From JACTOJ01 sp032335695 (lineage in GTDB: Bacteria > Bacillota > Clostridia > Clostridiales > Clostridiaceae), in NCBI RefSeq assembly GCF_032335695.1, contig NZ_JACTOJ010000029.1:1-51787 (forward strand): a stretch of 51,787 nucleotides of DNA. The letters are read 5' to 3'. The translations under genes were made by a program, and so were the position numbers. Under the pieces are notes generated by a model. It searched no databases. It saw only the letters and a list, made by a program, of their open reading frames with translations, and was not told where the DNA came from. How positions within the stretch are numbered: position 1 is the first letter of the stretch; every line of letters starts with the position of its first letter. This document shows, in pieces, positions 35,851 to 43,998 of this stretch.

Positions 35851-36729
35851 TTAACTCCATCTCTTCTTATCAAGAGTTCTGGCTGTGAGAAATAAAAATA
35901 TAAAAGTAAATGAAATAAAATATATTATGGAGTTAACACTTATTATGCCAGTGGTAAATGTATCGTTTCTTTGTACAACTGAAATCCATCCGAAAAATTT
36001 TCCTATAAATCCTTCAAATATTGCTTTATCCTTTATAGCCGTTATCAGCAATATTATTGCTCCAAGTAAAAATACTCCACCGCCGAAATAGTAATTTTTA
36101 GTATTAATATATATAATTAGCGATATTGCTATTATTAAAATCAAAGTAAATATTATTCCAGAAGTAGATGTATTGAGTGAGCTAGGAATACCTTGAATAG
36201 CTATCTTTAATATCCAAAGTACAAAGGTTACCCCTAAAGTACCTACTGCAGCTACCACCTGGCTGTCTGAAAGTGCAGAGATAAATATTCCCACTGCTAT
36301 AAAACAAGCACCTAAAAGAAAAACTCCTATGTAGGCTGAAATTGTTTCTCCTATAGCTACCTTACCAAAGGAAGTAAGAAGCAATGGATATAAGAATGTT
36401 ATTAAAAGTGTAATTCCGAACAATATAAGTGCTGCAAGAAATTTACCAAAAACTATGGATGAAATCTTTTGAGGACTTGTTAAAAGCAATTGATCCGTCC
36501 TAGTTTTTGTTTCATCAGCTATTGTTTTCATTGTTAATATTGGCATTATAAATACGAATATAAAACTTAAAGAGCTTAGAGTAGAAGCATAATCTCCGCT
36601 TTTAGAATAAACATTGTATAAGAATGTGAATATTCCTCCGAAAAATAATAATATTGTCATAAATATATAAGCAATTCCGGAGCAAAAATATGTTCTTAAC
36701 TCTTTATTCAATATTGCTAACATTTTCAT
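35851..36729 (-). CDS. ABC transporter permease (ABC-2 / GldF type)
   Basis: The 292-residue protein has six hydrophobic segments and begins MKMLAILNKELRTYFCSGIA, the usual amphipathic start of ABC-2 permeases. It contains the family phrase ETKTRTDQLLLTSPQKISSI. It pairs with the ATPase gene, which it overlaps by 26 bases. ATG 36729 and ATG 36723 are both possible; the AAGGGGG site is better spaced (nine bases) for the latter. The substrate is unknown. Confidence 0.9.
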   Translation of the reverse strand: MKMLAILNKELRTYFCSGIAYIFMTILLFFGGIFTFLYNVYSKSGDYASTLSSLSFIFVFIMPILTMKTIADETKTRTDQLLLTSPQKISSIVFGKFLAALILFGITLLITFLYPLLLTSFGKVAIGETISAYIGVFLLGACFIAVGIFISALSDSQVVAAVGTLGVTFVLWILKIAIQGIPSSLNTSTSGIIFTLILIIAISLIIYINTKNYYFGGGVFLLGAIILLITAIKDKAIFEGFIGKFFGWISVVQRNDTFTTGIISVNSIIYFISFTFIFLFLTARTLDKKRWS

Positions 36730-37672
36730 TTTCCCCCTTGTCTCCTGTAGTCACTTGAAGGAATATTTCCTCTAGGCTTAAGTCTATATTTTTCATCATC
36801 AAAATAGGGAATCCCTTCTCACTGAACTTATTAAATAGCTTTTCTCTTACGTCTGTTCCATCGTTTGCTTCCACAACTATATCAACAGTGCCCTGCTCAT
36901 ATACTCCATGCTCCTCAACATATTTCACATCAGCTATGCTCTTTGCTGTCTCAACAGCTTCTCCTCTGCTAGATTTAACTCTAAGCTGCAGCTTGTTGCT
37001 ATAGCTCATCTTTCTAGAAAGTTCCTGAGCAGTTCCCGTAACAACAATCTTACCTTTGTTTATTATTAAGATTTTATCACACACTGCACTTACTTCAGGT
37101 AAGATATGAGAGCTTAATATTACTGTTTTTTCTTTTCCTATGCTTTTTATTAGGTTTCTTATTTCGATTATTTCCTTAGGATCTAATCCTACCGTAGGTT
37201 CATCAAGTATAAGTACCTCCGGATCACCAATGAGCGCTTGCGCAAGTCCGACTCTTTGCTTATACCCCTTTGATAAGTTCTTTATTAACCTATCTCTAAC
37301 ATGCTCTATCCTTACCAAAGATCTTATTCTTTGAAGACTAGGTTCTATGGCATCCTTTTTTACAAGCTTAAGTCTGCTTACAAATCTTAGATATTCGTTT
37401 ACAGTAAAGTCTAAATATAGAGGTGGAATTTCAGGTAAATATCCTATTTTTTTCTTAACGGCTTCTGGTTCTTCCAAAACATCTATCCCATCAACTCTAA
37501 CAGTTCCCTCTGTAGGAGAAATATAGCCTGTTATAATATTCATGGTAGTAGATTTTCCTGCACCGTTAGGTCCTAAAAAGCCTAATATTTCACCTTTTTC
37601 CACTTTAAAGTTAAGATTGTCCAAGGCTACATGATTGCCAAATTTTTTGGTTACATTTTCAATTTCTATCAC
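36704..37672 (-). CDS. ABC transporter ATP-binding protein (GldA type)
   Basis: The 322-residue protein has Walker A GPNGAGKST, the signature LSKGYKQRVGLAQALIG, Walker B VLILDEPT and the H-loop SSHI, followed by a C-terminal domain of about 100 residues as in ABC-2 type exporters. It powers the permease encoded next. The start is set at GTG 37672 (MIEIENVTKKFG), eight bases after AGGGGTG. Longer forms starting near 37714 would add an unconserved leader. It is the first gene of the four-gene operon. Confidence 0.93.
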   Translation of the reverse strand: MIEIENVTKKFGNHVALDNLNFKVEKGEILGFLGPNGAGKSTTMNIITGYISPTEGTVRVDGIDVLEEPEAVKKKIGYLPEIPPLYLDFTVNEYLRFVSRLKLVKKDAIEPSLQRIRSLVRIEHVRDRLIKNLSKGYKQRVGLAQALIGDPEVLILDEPTVGLDPKEIIEIRNLIKSIGKEKTVILSSHILPEVSAVCDKILIINKGKIVVTGTAQELSRKMSYSNKLQLRVKSSRGEAVETAKSIADVKYVEEHGVYEQGTVDIVVEANDGTDVREKLFNKFSEKGFPILMMKNIDLSLEEIFLQVTTGDKGENENVSNIE

Positions 37673-37821
37673 TTTAACTTCACCCCTGTACATTATTTTC
37701 AGCGCCATGCCCAAACCACATTATACCATATAAATATTAGCTATCATATGTGTCAGTCCATAGTCAATTTTGTTAACAAACTGTTAACAACCTCATTGCT
37801 ATATCTATATATCGCTAGCAA

Positions 37822-37848
37822 TAAAAAAATCGACCAAAGTCGATTTTT
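37822..37848 (-). terminator. Intrinsic terminator of the gene at 37881
   Basis: AAAAATCGAC pairs exactly with GTCGATTTTT around CAAA; on the minus strand T-rich sequence follows. Confidence 0.8.
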
Positions 37849-37880
37849 ATTAAGAAATTTGTACACTTAAATTTCAATTT

Positions 37881-38252
37881 TTATTTTACTTCTTCATAGT
37901 CAACATCAATAACCTTTGAATTATTATCAGAATTAGAGGAAGTATAGAAAGTTGTATTTTCTCCTGAAACTTTGTATTCATTATTTCTACTCTTAGTGAA
38001 AATATTTACAAAGCTAGTATAACTCTTTTTTCGATAATATGCAAACGTTTTTTGCTGTTTATGATTAAACGCCACTCTATTTCTATAGCTATTAATTTTT
38101 TCTTTTACTAAAAAATATAATTTGTATATCCCATACCCAATGAGAGCTATTGGTATTATATATACTAGCAACTTCATTATAGCAGCTATAATGAAAAACG
38201 CTACTATGTATGGAAACATCCCTTTTATTAACCCTTTAATATTATAGCTCAT
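37881..38252 (-). CDS. Small membrane protein of unknown function with acidic KVIDVDYEEVK tail
   Basis: The 123-residue protein has two adjoining hydrophobic segments (residues about 10-48, GMFPYIVAFFIIAAIMKLLV), then a basic stretch (KEKINSYRNRVAFNHKQQK) and a polar Ser/Asn-rich tail ending KVIDVDYEEVK. I do not recognise it. The tail resembles short acidic motifs in the proteins encoded at 46296-48449. GGAGGG precedes ATG. It is monocistronic with its own terminator. Confidence 0.75.
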   Translation of the reverse strand: MSYNIKGLIKGMFPYIVAFFIIAAIMKLLVYIIPIALIGYGIYKLYFLVKEKINSYRNRVAFNHKQQKTFAYYRKKSYTSFVNIFTKSRNNEYKVSGENTTFYTSSNSDNNSKVIDVDYEEVK

Positions 38253-38361
38253 ATATATCCCTCCATAATTTTATTTATATATATTGTATCACGAATTAAA
38301 TATAATGGTATTAAATATCGCTTAATGAAGTATTAATAAAGTATGAATTTTATATATTAAT

Positions 38362-38997
38362 TTACCTAAGCTTAGCAAGTATAAACATTGTTTTCATTCC
38401 TAAAGAAGCAAATTTTTCTTCATATTCCGTAACTATATTTTCTTTGAAATCACTATTATGCAGATCATAGGTTATATACTTTATATCAAAACCACTTTCT
38501 TCAAAATATATTTTTGATTCTTCAAAAAGTCCCGTATCATCAGTTTTAAACCATATTTCTGAATTTGGTTTTATAAATTTCTTATACATATTTAAAAAAT
38601 TTGTGTGAGTAAGCCTTCTCTTTTTGTGCCTCTCCTTAGGCCAAGGATTGCAGAAATTTATATATATTCTAGAAATCTCATCACTATCAAATAACTCTGA
38701 TACCTTGACTATATTTAGAGGTATCAGTCTCACATTGTCGCTTTCCAGTTCCTCCGCTTTCCTTAAGGCATATATAAGAACTTCATCCTTTAGATCTATG
38801 CCTATATAATTTATTTCTGGATTCAATTCTGCATTGTTTTTTATGAACCTGCCCCTTCCGCAGCCTAATTCCAGATATATTGGATTAGCATTTTTAAATT
38901 CTTTATTCCAATTTCCTTTTAGCTCTTCTGCATTTATTATAACTTTAGGGCTTGCCTCCATCTCAGGCCTCGCCCACCATTTTTTCCTTAGTCTCAT
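38362..38997 (-). CDS. trmB: tRNA (guanine-N7-)-methyltransferase
   Basis: It methylates guanine 46 in the tRNA variable loop using S-adenosylmethionine. The 211-residue protein starts MRLRKKWWARPEME and has the SAM-binding motif LELGCGRGRFI and the TrmB signature NFCNPWPKERHKKRRLTH. The ATG at 38997 is used because GGAGG lies five bases upstream. An ATG at 39009 is upstream of that site and would add four residues. It follows the M50 protease gene by 28 bases and may be cotranscribed. Confidence 0.95.
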   Translation of the reverse strand: MRLRKKWWARPEMEASPKVIINAEELKGNWNKEFKNANPIYLELGCGRGRFIKNNAELNPEINYIGIDLKDEVLIYALRKAEELESDNVRLIPLNIVKVSELFDSDEISRIYINFCNPWPKERHKKRRLTHTNFLNMYKKFIKPNSEIWFKTDDTGLFEESKIYFEESGFDIKYITYDLHNSDFKENIVTEYEEKFASLGMKTMFILAKLR

Positions 38998-39025
38998 ATT
39001 GTCCTCCATTATTAGAAAATATTTT

Positions 39026-39664
39026 TTATATTACCGAAAGTATATTTATAAATAAACTATATATAATAGATGCCGGTTTGCTGATTATATATCTAGTTAT
39101 AGGTGTAGCCAAAAATATTAGCATTATAAATATTTGATACTGATAAAGCGCCTCTCCTATTTTATCAAAAGCTCTAGGAAATAAATCTGCTAAAATCCTG
39201 AATCCATCTAATCCAGGAATAGGAATCAAATTAAATAAAAACAACGCTATATTTATATAAGATATATAATAAAGCATATAAAATATGATTCCCACCAATT
39301 GATTATCAATCATTGGCGTATAAACATATCGCGCATATAGAACCATAATAACTGTAAAAATAAATGCAGTTATTATGTTGGCTAAAGGACCTGCTATTGA
39401 TACCTTAAAATCATCCTTACGATAATTCTTAAATGCACTTGGATTAACTTGAACAGGCTTAGCCCATCCAAATCCAGCTATTATAGTCATAACAAATCCA
39501 ATCAGATCTATATGAGCCATTGGATTCAAAGTTAATCTTCCTTGAAATCTTGGGGTTTTATCTCCAAGTCTATCTGCTACTAAAGCATGAGCAAATTCAT
39601 GAAATGCGAATCCCACTAATATAGCAGGAATCATGTAAATTCTATTCAATATAAATTCTTGCAT
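39026..39664 (-). CDS. Site-2 protease family (M50) membrane metalloprotease
   Basis: The 212-residue protein has four to five membrane helices, the zinc motif HEFAH (residues about 22-26) and the third-ligand region NLIPIPGLDGFRI. This short, PDZ-free form (like YwhC/YdbS-type homologues) is widespread in Firmicutes, and its substrates are unknown. AGGAG precedes ATG. The trmB gene follows. Confidence 0.93.
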   Translation of the reverse strand: MQEFILNRIYMIPAILVGFAFHEFAHALVADRLGDKTPRFQGRLTLNPMAHIDLIGFVMTIIAGFGWAKPVQVNPSAFKNYRKDDFKVSIAGPLANIITAFIFTVIMVLYARYVYTPMIDNQLVGIIFYMLYYISYINIALFLFNLIPIPGLDGFRILADLFPRAFDKIGEALYQYQIFIMLIFLATPITRYIISKPASIIYSLFINILSVI

Positions 39665-39694
39665 TAAACCACTCCTATTTGCAATTAAATTTGT

Positions 39695-40684
39695 CTAATT
39701 AAAGATCTTTTTTACCAGCTTACCATCTTTCGCAAAGTAAGCTCCTCCATTATATATTCCTATGAGCTTTCCTTCATAGGTTATCTGCTTATTAGACTTT
39801 ATATTTATAAGTTTTTCATTAGCAGAATAATTTATATATAAATTTCCATCACTTGTTATAAATATGTTTTTATCAGAGGTACTTGCTTTTAAATCCAAGG
39901 CCTGCCAATTATTATTTACCTGACTATAATATATTTTATCTATTATATCATTTTTACCATTAATAGCATATACATATCCATTATTATCAAAGGCTAATAT
40001 TTTATTTCCTTTGAGATCTATGAATGTTTTTTTGCTGCTATTAATAATTCTATTTTTAGTTTTATCCTCATAAATTATATTGCCATCGCTTGCTTCCATA
40101 AAGGCTCCTATGCTATCATTATTTGTATTAATCTTTTCTACATCATTACCCAATTTATATAATTCATACTTATCTGATTTGTTCTTTGCCTTTATAATAA
40201 AATTGCTATTATTATAGCTTTCCATCTCTTCTACGCTAGATATATCTGTCCATGTTAAGTCTTTGAAGAGCTTTAATTCAAAGGTACTAGCATTATAGGT
40301 ATCTATTTTAAATGAATTCCACTTATCAGAAGTATCTTTTTCGCATATAAAAATATTATCAGTATTTTCAATCCATTTGTAAAAAACTATATTTATTGAT
40401 TGAGAGTTTAAGTCTATAGACTTTCTTACTCCGTTACTTAAGTCTAGGCAATAAAATTTGTGGTCATAAATATAAGCTCCAAATTTTCCATCATAAGATA
40501 TATCTATTTTATCTAAATTATCTTGTATAAGTATTTGAGAATCATCACTATTACTATTCCTATTAACCACCTTTATGTCTTTTGAAAAAGCTGTTAGAAA
40601 AAATGAGTTGATATAAAATAAAATTCCTCCTTGAACAAGCAATGCAATAAAAATAAAGAGAAATATTTTTTTGTGCAATTTCAT
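39695..40684 (-). CDS. Membrane-anchored extracytoplasmic protein, possible beta-propeller (paralogue 2)
   Basis: The 329-residue protein has one N-terminal helix (residues about 5-26) and a beta-rich extracytoplasmic domain with repeated phrases such as ISYDGKFGAYIYDHKFYCLD. Its last part (ITYEGKLIGIYNGGAYFAKD) matches the protein encoded at 40827-41927 (MSYDGNFIGVFKSGIVSYTS), so the two are paralogues. The ATG at 40684 follows AAAGGTGGG and is preferred over 40723. A TATAAT lies about 40 bases upstream. Function unknown. Confidence 0.78.
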   Translation of the reverse strand: MKLHKKIFLFIFIALLVQGGILFYINSFFLTAFSKDIKVVNRNSNSDDSQILIQDNLDKIDISYDGKFGAYIYDHKFYCLDLSNGVRKSIDLNSQSINIVFYKWIENTDNIFICEKDTSDKWNSFKIDTYNASTFELKLFKDLTWTDISSVEEMESYNNSNFIIKAKNKSDKYELYKLGNDVEKINTNNDSIGAFMEASDGNIIYEDKTKNRIINSSKKTFIDLKGNKILAFDNNGYVYAINGKNDIIDKIYYSQVNNNWQALDLKASTSDKNIFITSDGNLYINYSANEKLINIKSNKQITYEGKLIGIYNGGAYFAKDGKLVKKIFN

Positions 40685-40744
40685 AGTTTCCCACCTTTGA
40701 TTATGTAAATTGACATAATTCATTATAATATAATTTGTGTTTTA

Positions 40745-40798
40745 AAAAAAGGTACCCAATTTACTCTTAATTAAGCGAGTAATAAATAGGATACCTTT
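40745..40798 (-). terminator. Intrinsic terminator of the paralogue-1 gene
   Basis: AAAGGTA-CCC...TTTACTC pairs with GAGTAA...GG-TACCTTT in a long stem. On the minus strand TTTTTTT follows. Confidence 0.75.
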
Positions 40799-40826
40799 AA
40801 TTATTTATATAATTGAAACTGTTTGG

Positions 40827-41927
40827 TTACTTCATATTCTTAAAAAGCTGTTTCTTAAGCATATTGTCCGAAGTATATGAAACTATACCGCTCTTAAACA
40901 CTCCAATAAAATTGCCATCATAGCTCATTTGTTTGTTTTTAACAACATCTGTAATTTTACCTTCCATAGCATCATTAACATAAATTGTACCATTATCAAC
41001 TATAATGTTATCTACATAAGCTGGTTTACTTAATGATATTTTGTTCCAAGTATCAAAGCTCTTCCCTATATCGCCACTATATATAGTCTCAACTTGATCC
41101 TTATTCCCTTGATATATGATTCCTATATATACATCATCTGTATCATAATCCACGCCCAAGAGTCTTGCCTTTTGAGTTCCTGTTGGGATAACTCCTTTGT
41201 AATCCGTAGAATATATCTTTCCTTTAATAGTATCTTCATAAACAAATTTCGCCGAATTATAAGTAGCAAGGCTCCTTCCTATGGATGCAGTTTTCAAATT
41301 GGTGCTTGAAACTGGTTCTAGCTGATTCATTCTGTCCATAAGATATATTTGATCCCTTCCACCGGCGCCATTTGCCTTTACTCTTATATATGTTCCACCG
41401 CTTAGAGGAGAATTGAATATATCTGTAACCGCAGATTTAGAGCTTTTAGAATATATAGCTTCTTCTTCTCCCGTTGTATCATCTGCACTTAAATAATTTC
41501 TTTCCTCTGTTAAAGAATCCTTGTTTCTAGGATCATAATGATATAAATGAAATTTCCCAAGCTTTGTGTTCTTCTTAGTAAGCAATATTCTATCATTGCC
41601 ATAAACCCATGTAAAACAATCTATAATTTCATTTGCAGCTGGAACCACTTCTGTAGATTCTCCTGTAGTAGTATTCACAACCTTTAGATTGTTGCCATTT
41701 TTGAAAGCTATATATTTCCCGTCAGTAGATAATTTTATGCTGGTTTTATAGTCACTTGGTAACGCTAATTTAAGAGATTCATTTTTAGATTTACTCTTTA
41801 AGTCTATATTTACTGGTTTAAATTTCGTATCAGCTGCTAGATAATCCTTATCAACATATAAAAATATTGCTGATTCTGAAACTACTGCAATAAGCATCCA
41901 AACTATTATATTTCTTAATCTTTTCAT
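40827..41927 (-). CDS. Membrane-anchored extracytoplasmic protein, possible beta-propeller (paralogue 1)
   Basis: The 366-residue protein has an N-terminal signal anchor (residues about 5-26) and a beta-rich domain with WD-like turns (LSTDGKYIAFKNGNNLKVVN; YDTDDVYIGIIYQGNKDQVE). It lies 12 bases downstream of the phosphodiester glycosidase-family gene and is probably cotranscribed with it. Its paralogue at 39695 follows, separated by a terminator. AAAGGAGAG precedes ATG. A role at the cell surface with the glycosidase-like protein is inferred from position only. Confidence 0.78.
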   Translation of the reverse strand: MKRLRNIIVWMLIAVVSESAIFLYVDKDYLAADTKFKPVNIDLKSKSKNESLKLALPSDYKTSIKLSTDGKYIAFKNGNNLKVVNTTTGESTEVVPAANEIIDCFTWVYGNDRILLTKKNTKLGKFHLYHYDPRNKDSLTEERNYLSADDTTGEEEAIYSKSSKSAVTDIFNSPLSGGTYIRVKANGAGGRDQIYLMDRMNQLEPVSSTNLKTASIGRSLATYNSAKFVYEDTIKGKIYSTDYKGVIPTGTQKARLLGVDYDTDDVYIGIIYQGNKDQVETIYSGDIGKSFDTWNKISLSKPAYVDNIIVDNGTIYVNDAMEGKITDVVKNKQMSYDGNFIGVFKSGIVSYTSDNMLKKQLFKNMK

Positions 41928-41939
41928 TAATACTCTCCT

Positions 41940-42962
41940 TTAACTAGCCACGTATATTGCTGTGCAAACTGTTCTCTCCCCTGATGGATCACTAGGGCTA
42001 TTAACAATATCGCCATCATAATACATGGTTGTTGAAGATCCGCCATCTAACAAAACAGCATTATAAGCTCCAGCTTGAAGTAATATATCCCTAACCTCAC
42101 TATAGGTAGCCCCTCTGCTACTTAACTGTCTTCCATCAATTACAAATAAAAGAGTTCTACCATCTCTAGTTTGAGCTATGGCAGTTCTTCCACTTATACC
42201 TGAAGACGAATCGTCTTGAGTAAGTGGCTTTCCATTCATAATTAGAGTTGGTCCAAAGTTTATAGCATCTCTTACTCCCATAGAAATAAGCTCATTTACA
42301 GTATGTGTACCAACAACTAAGGTGCCATCACTTTTGAAAGCTATAACATCATTATATGGAGAATTACTGCCTGCAGGATTATTAATTAATTTTCCATCCA
42401 CCATTATTAATCCCTTTGGTATTCCCCCATTTCCATAGTTCTGCTTCCCATCTGCAGAAGAATTACCGAAGGCTCCTCCATTTATTGCTGCTATCCCACC
42501 GTATTCCTCAGCTATTTCGCTGGTTTTTTGTCCAGCTACATTTAATTTCTTTGTGACACCTATCCTAACACGGCTAGGGTCGCTTACAGTCATAATATAC
42601 CCAGTAGACTTATTTAAAGGTATTCTCTGTAAGGCTATATTATCATCATGACTCTTAGGTATACTAAGTGCTCCCAAGTCTTCTGTAGCATCCTGTGCAT
42701 TAGCTGAAACTGCAGTACTAGTTTGTTTATTTCTGATTTTATTTATCTGATCCATTGATAGGAAAGTAGTTGCTATCCATTGGTGAGTCATACTTTCCAT
42801 AGCACTGTTAACTACAATTCTTTTTAAATTGCTAAAAGGTCCATAGAACACTATAAACGGAGAAGTTACGCATACAAATAGAAATTCAAAAGCAATAAAC
42901 ATCGCAAGCTTCTTAAAAGAAAACTTCTTCTTCTTTATATTTTTCTTATTCTTTTTATTCAT
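41940..42962 (-). CDS. Phosphodiester glycosidase (NAGPA-like) family protein, membrane-anchored
   Basis: The 340-residue protein has a very basic N-terminus, one transmembrane helix (residues about 18-40) and a NAGPA domain (about 130-338) with the family phrases AAINGGAFG, NFGPTLIMNGK, GRTAIAQTRDGRTLLFVIDG and AVLLDGGSSTTMYYDG. The family includes the uncovering enzyme of mammals and bacterial exopolysaccharide proteins; it cleaves N-acetylglucosamine phosphodiesters or related bonds. The glycan substrate is unknown. GAGGTAAG precedes ATG. It is first in a pair with the gene at 40827. Confidence 0.9.
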   Translation of the reverse strand: MNKKNKKNIKKKKFSFKKLAMFIAFEFLFVCVTSPFIVFYGPFSNLKRIVVNSAMESMTHQWIATTFLSMDQINKIRNKQTSTAVSANAQDATEDLGALSIPKSHDDNIALQRIPLNKSTGYIMTVSDPSRVRIGVTKKLNVAGQKTSEIAEEYGGIAAINGGAFGNSSADGKQNYGNGGIPKGLIMVDGKLINNPAGSNSPYNDVIAFKSDGTLVVGTHTVNELISMGVRDAINFGPTLIMNGKPLTQDDSSSGISGRTAIAQTRDGRTLLFVIDGRQLSSRGATYSEVRDILLQAGAYNAVLLDGGSSTTMYYDGDIVNSPSDPSGERTVCTAIYVAS

Positions 42963-43209
42963 AATTATCTTACCTCGTTATAAGTTATAATAAGTTTATA
43001 TTTTATCATACTATAAAAATTAATGCACCAAAATAAACACAACAATAAGATTATAACTCAAAAAGCTACAATAGTACAATGGATGTGTTTACTATATTTA
43101 ATATGATACTATGAATTTACCATATTGCGCTATTGTTATTCTATACGTATCAACTAATATTTAGTGACATCTTCATTATTGACAAACAAAAAGGAAAAAA
43201 ATACATAAA

Positions 43210-43333
43210 ACAAAAAGAACAGTCTTTTCGTACTGTTCCCAAAATAAATATATAATATAAAATGAACATGGACTAATTTAGTTTGTTAATTTATTAACAT
43301 ATTTAATTCTATCATGTTTTAAAAAAATTTCAA
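43210..43333 (-). ncRNA. Candidate short transcript or attenuator (promoter plus terminator)
   Basis: On the minus strand TTGAAA (43328-43333) and TAGAAT (43306-43311), 16 bases apart, form a plausible promoter. About 65 bases later GAACAGT pairs with ACTGTTC (43217-43238) and is followed by TTTTTGTTTT. The unit would give an RNA of about 85-90 bases, ending 250 bases before the NAGPA-like gene. It may be a small RNA or a leader with premature termination. No convincing coding sequence is seen in it. Confidence 0.4.
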
Positions 43334-43419
43334 GTATTTTTTTGTTTTTTTCATACTAATATCAAAATATAATCATATTTCTACTAAAAAGGTAACTAAA
43401 TTATTTTTATACTTTTTAA

Positions 43420-43477
43420 TAATAATCATTATTAATTCAAAACAAGTTTTGACAAACAATGAATACTTATATATAAT
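43420..43477 (+). promoter_or_regulatory. Fur/PerR-type 7-1-7 box and sigma-A promoter of the regulator gene
   Basis: TAATAATCATTATTA (43420-43434) is a perfect 7-1-7 inverted repeat, intermediate between the Fur (TGATAATNATTATCA) and PerR (TTATAATNATTATAA) consensus sites. Fourteen bases later comes a near-perfect promoter: TTGACA (43449-43454), 17-base spacer, TATAAT (43472-43477). This suggests autoregulation by the gene product. Confidence 0.7.
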
Positions 43478-43511
43478 GTTAATATAACTATATTTTATAA
43501 GGATGGTGTGT

Positions 43512-43931
43512 ATGGACAGCATAACTACTATATTCCGCGAAAAAAAATTAAAATTGACACCCCAGAGAATTGCAGTATACAAATTCTTAAAATCTACTAA
43601 AGAACATCCTTCAGCTGAAACCATATACAAGGCACTTCAGCCTTCTTATCCAACTATGAGTTTAGCGACAGTCTATAAAGCTCTAAAGACTCTAGTGGAA
43701 GTAAAGCTTGTTCAAGAAATAAACTTGGGAGAAGGTAACTTTAGGTATGATGGTACTACAACTCCTCATTCCCATATACAGTGCTTAAATTGTGGTAAAG
43801 TAGACGACATCCAGGATTCTTGTTTAGAAGGATTAAATACAAAGGTTAGTGAATGTACTGATTACAATATTTTATATAATCAAGTATACTTTTACGGAAT
43901 TTGCAAAGACTGCAGTACTTCTGAACAGTAA
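43512..43931 (+). CDS. perR: PerR/Fur-family regulator (paralogue 2)
   Basis: The 139-residue protein begins MDSITTIFREKKLKLTPQRI and has a winged helix with MSLATVYKALKTLVEVKLV, a TPHSHIQC metal-ligand region, and CxxC pairs CLNC and CKDC for structural zinc. The short form, the HSHIQC pattern and the upstream box favour a PerR-like peroxide sensor, but Fur cannot be excluded. The ATG at 43512 follows AAGGATGG; an ATG at 43503 lies within that site. It is monocistronic, with a terminator immediately downstream. Confidence 0.85.
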   Translation: MDSITTIFREKKLKLTPQRIAVYKFLKSTKEHPSAETIYKALQPSYPTMSLATVYKALKTLVEVKLVQEINLGEGNFRYDGTTTPHSHIQCLNCGKVDDIQDSCLEGLNTKVSECTDYNILYNQVYFYGICKDCSTSEQ

Positions 43932-43936
43932 AAAGC

Positions 43937-43967
43937 AGGGTATCAGACATACCCTCTTTTACTTTTT
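43937..43967 (+). terminator. Intrinsic terminator of the PerR/Fur gene
   Basis: AGGGTAT pairs with ATACCCT around CAGAC and is followed by CTTTTACTTTTT. Confidence 0.8.
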
Positions 43968-43998
43968 CAATATATTTCTACTATAATTCTCTTCTAAA

